Below, piece after piece: positions 59,481 to 64,000 of a DNA stretch of 64,000 bases; the first letter of the stretch is position 1; every line of letters begins with the position of its first letter. A program made the position numbers and the translations under genes. The notes beneath the pieces were generated by a model. That model had not been told where the DNA came from. It did not search any database and saw only the letters and a program-made list of their open reading frames with translations. The DNA comes from CAZKBP01 sp964551015 (GTDB taxonomy: Bacteria; Bacteroidota; Bacteroidia; Cytophagales; Microscillaceae), in NCBI GenBank assembly GCA_964551015.1, contig CAZKBP010000009.1, positions 131,680 through 195,679 on the forward strand. The letters are read 5' to 3'.

Positions 59481-59504
59481 AAGTGCCTCGGGGCTGAGAC
59501 ACTT
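59481..59504 (-). terminator. Terminator of the GATase-like gene
   Basis: AAGTGCCTC and GAGACACTT pair with one mismatch around a 6-nt loop, followed on the minus strand by a T-run, 27 bp past the stop codon. Confidence 0.7.
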
Positions 59505-59531
59505 GGGCTTCTTCTAAAATTTTTGATGCTT

Positions 59532-60431
59532 TTATTTCTTCTCCTTTTTCTTGGCTTGATTGATGATGACCCGACCCACGAAATCGGCAGAAGTTTTGGC
59601 CGATTGTACTTCTCCGTAGTTGACCTTGGAGTTTTTATTTTTGTCGACGATTTCTTCGCTCGCATTGTTATCTTCTAGATAATCTTTGGCAAGCATTTTT
59701 TGCTTTTGGGTACGTGCCTCGGAGCGTTGCAAGTAAAAATGCGAGATCATATGATAAACTCTCCCTCGCCCGTGCGGGAAACGCACGATCACGGAACCAT
59801 CTCCGTATTTTTCTTCCAATTCTTTGGAGTAAACTAGTGTCTTCACATTCTTCTTATCCAAAACTTTGATGGGATAAGAGAAACCTTCCAGCCACCACAC
59901 GGGTTCCTCCGATTCTTCCACAAAACCTGCCACGGTGGGGTCATTTTCTTCGCTCAGGGTAATGCTAACTACCTCATCGCCCGTGGCGTGTCCGTTGTAA
60001 GCTACTTTGCCGGGGAAAGCTACCTCCAAGACATTCTTCAAAGCCCAGTCCGTGGTGATTAATTGCCCACCACTGGCTACAAAATGCGCTAATTTATTAG
60101 CCGCTGCTTCGGGAAAACTGGTAGAACAATTCACAAAAACCGTATGAAAAGGCTTGAACTCCACCTGCTCTACCTGATTGGCCTGGATATGCATAAATGG
60201 AATGTGCATACTCTGCAGCACCAAATGAATATGATCGTAAGTACCACTAACGACGATGATATCTGCCTCATTGAGATTCTCAATAATTTCTACGTTGTTT
60301 GGGTCTTCTTGGGCTAGCTTCTCACGCACGAGATCTCCGGCAATTTCGTAGGCTTCATTCATTTGTGCCTGTACAGATAAGAAAAAAGCGGTTTGTGCTA
60401 GGAAAAGGAAAGAAAGAAATAAGCTTTTCAT
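59532..60431 (-). CDS. Secreted protein with class I glutamine amidotransferase-like fold
   Basis: Exported protein of 299 aa (signal LFLSFLFLAQTAFFLSVQAQ). The mature domain alternates strands and helices as in GATase-like or DUF4159/ThuA-like domains: ADIIVVSGTYDHIHLVLQS, HTVFVNCSTSFPEAAANKL (possible nucleophile Cys), GGQLITTDWALKNVLEVAF, and RFPHGRGRVYHMISHFYLQ near the end. The catalytic His/Glu pair cannot be assigned. The C-terminus is Lys-rich. Function unknown; transcribed alone. Confidence 0.6.
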   Translation of the reverse strand: MKSLFLSFLFLAQTAFFLSVQAQMNEAYEIAGDLVREKLAQEDPNNVEIIENLNEADIIVVSGTYDHIHLVLQSMHIPFMHIQANQVEQVEFKPFHTVFVNCSTSFPEAAANKLAHFVASGGQLITTDWALKNVLEVAFPGKVAYNGHATGDEVVSITLSEENDPTVAGFVEESEEPVWWLEGFSYPIKVLDKKNVKTLVYSKELEEKYGDGSVIVRFPHGRGRVYHMISHFYLQRSEARTQKQKMLAKDYLEDNNASEEIVDKNKNSKVNYGEVQSAKTSADFVGRVIINQAKKKEKK

Positions 60432-60681
60432 AGGAATCTGGGATAGTTAGTAAAAAGAATGCTTTTATTTTAAGTAAAACGCCGGAATGATGGTCTAGAT
60501 TTTGGCGAATTTTAGAATAATTTAGCACTTTAAAATCAGAATCCAAAGAAAGCACTCGGAAAAGTCATCATAGTACTCCAACTGGAATTGGGGTGGAAGC
60601 TGTGAATGCCAAAGTTCCAGATTCTTTCCCGGTCAAGCGAGCGTTTCGGGTGGAGAGAAAAACTAATAATTCTCACGAAAC

Positions 60682-61326
60682 TTACCTTCCATTCTTTTCA
60701 AACAATTCTGCAATTTCCTCTGGGTTTTTCTTCTTCACCTCCGGGTAATGGGCTTCGTGTAGCTTCTCGAGGCGGCTGAGTAAGTGGTAGAGGTATTGCT
60801 TTTCCTCCTGACTCAGCCCAGTAAAGATAATCTTGGCGATTTTATCCATCTCTGGCATTAATTGATAGAGTTTGCCTTGGCCTGCCTCAGTGATTTTGAC
60901 CAATTTAGAACGGCGATCTTCGGGATCAGGCTTTTCTTCCAATAGCTCGTGTTTGAGTAGGCGGTTAATCACCCCGATTCCCGAGGTAAATTCCGAGAGT
61001 TGGGCTTGGATCAAGTCTTTTTTCTTGACCTCTCCCATTTCCCAAGCACCCAGTAGATAAACAAAATCTTCCACGTTCAGGTCGAATTGGCTCAGTACCT
61101 TCTTCCCATAAATATTACTAAAACGCCCGAGACGGGCAAGCACTCCGGTCAGTTCTCCTTCCAGGGGAAATGCATCTCCCCAAGTCTTTTTGGCTTCTGA
61201 CTGCTGAGCCTTCACTTCCAACTGAGCCAGATAATCCCGACAAAAATCTGCAATCTCTGTATTCGGGTGATCTTGTTCGTAGGCATCCCATAGATTTACC
61301 AATTCTACCAACTTGTTTTTCGTCAT
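60682..61326 (-). CDS. MarR family transcriptional regulator (long form)
   Basis: Winged-helix regulator of 214 aa. The MarR core (about 65-185) includes GRFSNIYGKKVLSQFDLN, the recognition region LSEFTSGIGVINRLLKHELLEEKP, and DPEDRRSKLVKITEAGQGKL, the D-x-x-D-R-R wing. The first 60 residues add an extra helical segment. It is transcribed divergently from the TonB-dependent receptor gene at 61442; the 115-bp spacer is the natural place for its operator, and MarR repression of a divergent neighbour is common, though not proven here. Confidence 0.85.
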   Translation of the reverse strand: MTKNKLVELVNLWDAYEQDHPNTEIADFCRDYLAQLEVKAQQSEAKKTWGDAFPLEGELTGVLARLGRFSNIYGKKVLSQFDLNVEDFVYLLGAWEMGEVKKKDLIQAQLSEFTSGIGVINRLLKHELLEEKPDPEDRRSKLVKITEAGQGKLYQLMPEMDKIAKIIFTGLSQEEKQYLYHLLSRLEKLHEAHYPEVKKKNPEEIAELFEKNGR

Positions 61327-61404
61327 CTATCTAGTATTAAAAAATTTGGCAACTACTGATAAACAAAATCTGAGAGTTTTAGTTAATTTATTACTTTTTA
61401 ATAG

Positions 61405-61412
61405 TAATTTTG
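61405..61412 (+). promoter_or_regulatory. -7 element for the TonB-dependent receptor gene
   Basis: TAATTTTG, an exact TAnnTTTG, 29 bp before the ATG at 61442. A TTTG at 61345-61348 is too far upstream to be its partner. Confidence 0.5.
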
Positions 61413-61441
61413 AGCATAAAATAACTAAAAAATACTTAATC

Positions 61442-63811
61442 ATGCAGCAGTTTGCGCTACTTTCTGCCATTTTTTTGATTTTTTCAAAGATCAGCTTGGC
61501 TCAAAACACTGGCACTCTCACTGGTCAAGTTACAGATGCCAAAACGGGAGAAGCCCTCATCGGGGTTACCATACAGTTAGAAGGGACAACCCAAGGAGCC
61601 TCTACGGATGTGGATGGCTATTATCAAATTGACGATATAGAAGCTAAGTCTTACAACGTGAAAGCTTCTTATATTGGTTACGAACCAGCGATCAAATACA
61701 ATGTGATCGTGCGCTCGGGTGCGAATCCTGCACTTAATTTCGAGCTGAGCGAACAGGTCAGTGAGGTGGACGAGATCGTGGTACAAGCCAATCCTTTCGA
61801 GAAGCTGGAAGAAACGCCCCTCTCCATCCAAAGGCTTTCTCGTGAAGAAATCGCCACTTATCCCGGGGGTAACAATGATATTGCCAAGGTAGTCCAGTCT
61901 TTGCCGGGTGTTTCGGCCTCGGTGGGAGGTTTTCGCAATGATGTGATTATCCGAGGAGGAGCTCCCAACGAAAATGTCTATTATTTGGATGGCGTAGAAA
62001 TTCCCAATATCAACCACTTTTCTACTCAGGGCAGTGCCGGAGGGCCGGTGGGTTTGCTCAATGTTTCCTTCTTCGAGGGCGTTACCCTCTCCACTAGTTC
62101 CTTTCCGGCTCGTTATGATAATGTACTCTCGGGCGTTTTGCAATTTGACCAAAGAAATGGAAATGCCGAAAATTATAACTTCAATATTCGCGTGAGTGCC
62201 ACCGAAGCTGCGCTGACCGCCGAAGGGCCACTTTTTAAGAAAAAAGAAGCCAAAAGAGGCAAAACTACTTTCATCGCCTCGGTACGTCGCTCTTATTTAC
62301 AATTTCTTTTTCAGCTCTTAGAGCTGCCTTTTTTACCCGATTACTGGGATTATCAATTAAAAGTTAACCATAAAATTGATGAATACAACGAAATCAATTT
62401 GATCGGCTTAGGTTCTATTGATGATTTCTCGATCAATGCCGAAGACGATCTCAGCCCCGAAGAGCAGGCGAATCTCGACCAAACTCCCGTCATCAAACAA
62501 TGGAGTACGACTTGGGGTCTGAGTTGGAAGCGACGCTTCAAAGAAGGAAAGGGCTTTATGCGTACTACGCTGAGTACCAATGCTTTTAACAATGATTTTT
62601 CTCGCTTTGAAGATAATCGCAACGAAAGTGGTTTGTTTTTTAATAATGAATCTTTGGAGTGGGAAAGTAAACTCCGCTACGAACTCACCAATTTTGTAGG
62701 TGATTGGACCATCAATAGTGGTTTTTTGGTTCAGCATTCTCATTATACCAATCAGACTCAAGATCTGGTGGATGACTTAGATTTCGAGTCTGAACTTGAT
62801 TTTCAACGCTATGGTTTTTTTGCACAAGTTTCCAAACCCTTTTTGGGAGATCGCTTGCAGGCTTCTTTTGGTTTTCGGATGGATGGCAATACTTTCACCG
62901 ATCAGGGTAATGAAATTTGGCGGACTTTTTCACCTCGTCTTTCCCTCTCTTACCAGCTCGATGCCAAAGCCAAATGGACGATCAATGCCTCGGCGGGGCG
63001 TTACTACAAAATCCCTCCCTACACGATATTAGGTTTTCAAGATAATACTGGCGATTTTGTCAATCAGAATGCAAGGTACATCCGTAGCGACCATTTGGTG
63101 GCAGGGATTGAGTACTTGCCTCGTCCCTCCACGCGCTTCACCATCGAGGGTTTCTACAAAAGCTATGATGACTATCCGGTTTCGCTTCAAGATAGTGTTT
63201 CGCTGGCCAATCAAGGGGGTGATTTTGAGGTTTTGGGGAACGAAGCCATCCAGAGTGTCGGCTTGGGGCGCAGCTACGGGGTAGAGTTTTTATTTCAGCA
63301 GCAATTGGCTAAGAATTTCTATGGAATCTTGGCCTATACTTTATATTGGAGCGAGTTTACAGGCTTTGATTCAGATGAATTTCTACCTTCCGTTTGGGAT
63401 AATCGGCATTTACTTACCTTCACGGGCGGTTATAAATTCCCACGCAATTGGGAGCTAGGACTAAGACTCCGCCTGCTGGGTAGTGCTCCTTTTGCCCCCG
63501 TGGATATCGAGGCGACCGAAGCAGTGTATCCAGATTTTGTATTGGATTATGATCGTTTGGGAGAAGAGCGCTTGGATGTTTTTAACCAAATAGATCTGCG
63601 GATAGATAAGAAATGGAATTTTCGTAAATGGACTTTTAATGTATTCCTAGAAATACAAAACCTGCTAGCCAGTCAGACGCCCCAACCTCCCACTTACGGA
63701 CTAGATCGGGATGATGAAGGCAATATCATCCAACCCCGTGAGCTCATAGAAATTACAGATCTAAATAACAGCGAAGTCTTACCTTCTATCGGCATCGTGG
63801 TGGATTTTTAA
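61442..63811 (+). CDS. TonB-dependent receptor
   Basis: Outer-membrane receptor of 789 aa. Signal peptide (ALLSAIFLIFSKISLAQ), CarboxypepD_reg-like domain (GQVTDAKTGEALIGVTIQL, about residues 25-105), plug (about 110-230, with DIAKVVQSLPGVSASVGGF and VIIRGGAPNENVYYLDGVE) and a barrel to the C-terminus (SIGIVVDF). It is the colicin I/ferric siderophore type without a SusD neighbour, so iron-siderophore or another small-molecule ligand is plausible. The start at 61442 (MQQFALLSAIF) is used; a longer frame from 61313 would overlap the divergent MarR gene and its start region. Confidence 0.92.
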   Translation: MQQFALLSAIFLIFSKISLAQNTGTLTGQVTDAKTGEALIGVTIQLEGTTQGASTDVDGYYQIDDIEAKSYNVKASYIGYEPAIKYNVIVRSGANPALNFELSEQVSEVDEIVVQANPFEKLEETPLSIQRLSREEIATYPGGNNDIAKVVQSLPGVSASVGGFRNDVIIRGGAPNENVYYLDGVEIPNINHFSTQGSAGGPVGLLNVSFFEGVTLSTSSFPARYDNVLSGVLQFDQRNGNAENYNFNIRVSATEAALTAEGPLFKKKEAKRGKTTFIASVRRSYLQFLFQLLELPFLPDYWDYQLKVNHKIDEYNEINLIGLGSIDDFSINAEDDLSPEEQANLDQTPVIKQWSTTWGLSWKRRFKEGKGFMRTTLSTNAFNNDFSRFEDNRNESGLFFNNESLEWESKLRYELTNFVGDWTINSGFLVQHSHYTNQTQDLVDDLDFESELDFQRYGFFAQVSKPFLGDRLQASFGFRMDGNTFTDQGNEIWRTFSPRLSLSYQLDAKAKWTINASAGRYYKIPPYTILGFQDNTGDFVNQNARYIRSDHLVAGIEYLPRPSTRFTIEGFYKSYDDYPVSLQDSVSLANQGGDFEVLGNEAIQSVGLGRSYGVEFLFQQQLAKNFYGILAYTLYWSEFTGFDSDEFLPSVWDNRHLLTFTGGYKFPRNWELGLRLRLLGSAPFAPVDIEATEAVYPDFVLDYDRLGEERLDVFNQIDLRIDKKWNFRKWTFNVFLEIQNLLASQTPQPPTYGLDRDDEGNIIQPRELIEITDLNNSEVLPSIGIVVDF

Positions 63812-63850
63812 GGTTTCGGCTGGGCAGGTTGCAGGTTAGGCAGTGTCTGG

Positions 63851-64000
63851 ACACGTCCGAAACGTATCCAGACACGTCCAAAACGTATCCAAGACACGTC
63901 CAAAACGTATCCAGACACGTCCAAAACGTATCCAAGACACGTCCAAAACGTATCCAGACACGTCCAAAACGTATCCAAGACACGTCCAAAACGTATCCAG
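63851..64000. repeat. 21/22-bp tandem repeat array, running off the window
   Basis: Seven units starting ACACGTCC begin at 63851, 63872, 63894, 63915, 63937, 63958 and 63980, with lengths alternating 21, 22, 21, 22, 21, 22, 21. The long units end ATCCAAG and the short ones ATCCAG, so the higher-order period is 43 bp. The first unit differs by one base. No spacers, so not CRISPR. The array starts 39 bp after the receptor stop codon and its end is not seen. Confidence 0.92.

Noticed and set aside
63786..63989. Minus-strand frame over the tandem array encoding repeated DTFWTCL-like residues
   Set aside because: It is simply the translation of the 21/22-bp repeat, has an improbable composition and no homology I recognise.
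63851..64000. CRISPR array
   Set aside because: The units are contiguous with no variable spacers, and no cas genes are present.

Overview
The window looks like a Bacteroidota chromosome, probably of the Saprospira/Lewinella type (the lineage below phylum is a weak inference). The evidence is four long secreted proteins with C-terminal type IX secretion (T9SS) sorting domains, two large TonB-dependent receptors, several promoters of the phylum's TTTG / TAnnTTTG form, almost no Shine-Dalgarno sequences, and small lipoproteins. It is a draft assembly: 100 N at 22470-22569 split one giant gene. I see no insertion sequence, prophage or CRISPR array.

Layout. 0.2-5.5 kb: a DUF1800 protein and a DUF1501 protein extended with lectin-like, PA14 and T9SS domains. 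5.6-6.6 kb: an outer-membrane barrel. 6.7-10.7 kb: a possible redox module (FAD/NAD oxidoreductase, DUF1223 thioredoxin-fold lipoprotein, NapH/NosR-like membrane iron-sulfur protein). 10.75-14.3 kb: three glycosyltransferases in one run. 14.3-20.8 kb: BatD, a 62-aa conserved protein, queG, a detached nuoI-nuoJ pair, another glycosyltransferase, a MarR regulator and a lipoprotein. 20.9-31.5 kb: a giant modular T9SS protein, a TonB-dependent receptor and a beta-helix lipoprotein on one strand, separated by a palindrome-rich 593-bp spacer. 31.9-39.3 kb: small lipoproteins, a TIGR03032 protein, a VCBS-repeat T9SS protein and trhO. 39.4-46.5 kb: hmgA, ctpA, then rsmH-ftsL-ftsI, a fragment of the division/cell-wall cluster, and a coiled-coil protein. 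46.6-47.0 kb: four tRNA genes. 47.2-50.1 kb: accessory genes of unknown role plus a coding remnant. 50.1-55.2 kb: a sulfotransferase, a hypothetical exported protein and a TPR histidine kinase with its LytTR response regulator. 55.6-57.6 kb: a repeat fibre with a phage-type S74 chaperone and a T9SS signal, behind a structured leader. 57.7-63.8 kb: M23 peptidase, AraC-Ada fusion, a secreted GATase-like protein, and a MarR regulator divergent from a TonB-dependent receptor. The window ends inside a 21/22-bp tandem array.

Most of the window builds the cell envelope and surface: T9SS adhesins, outer-membrane receptors, glycolipid or glycan synthesis and peptidoglycan enzymes. Housekeeping genes (queG, nuoIJ, rsmH-ftsLI, tRNAs, ctpA, hmgA, trhO) are scattered between them. 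Best candidates for something undescribed: the redox module, the receptor/adhesin locus with its hairpins, and the S74 fibre with its leader. None is proven from sequence alone.
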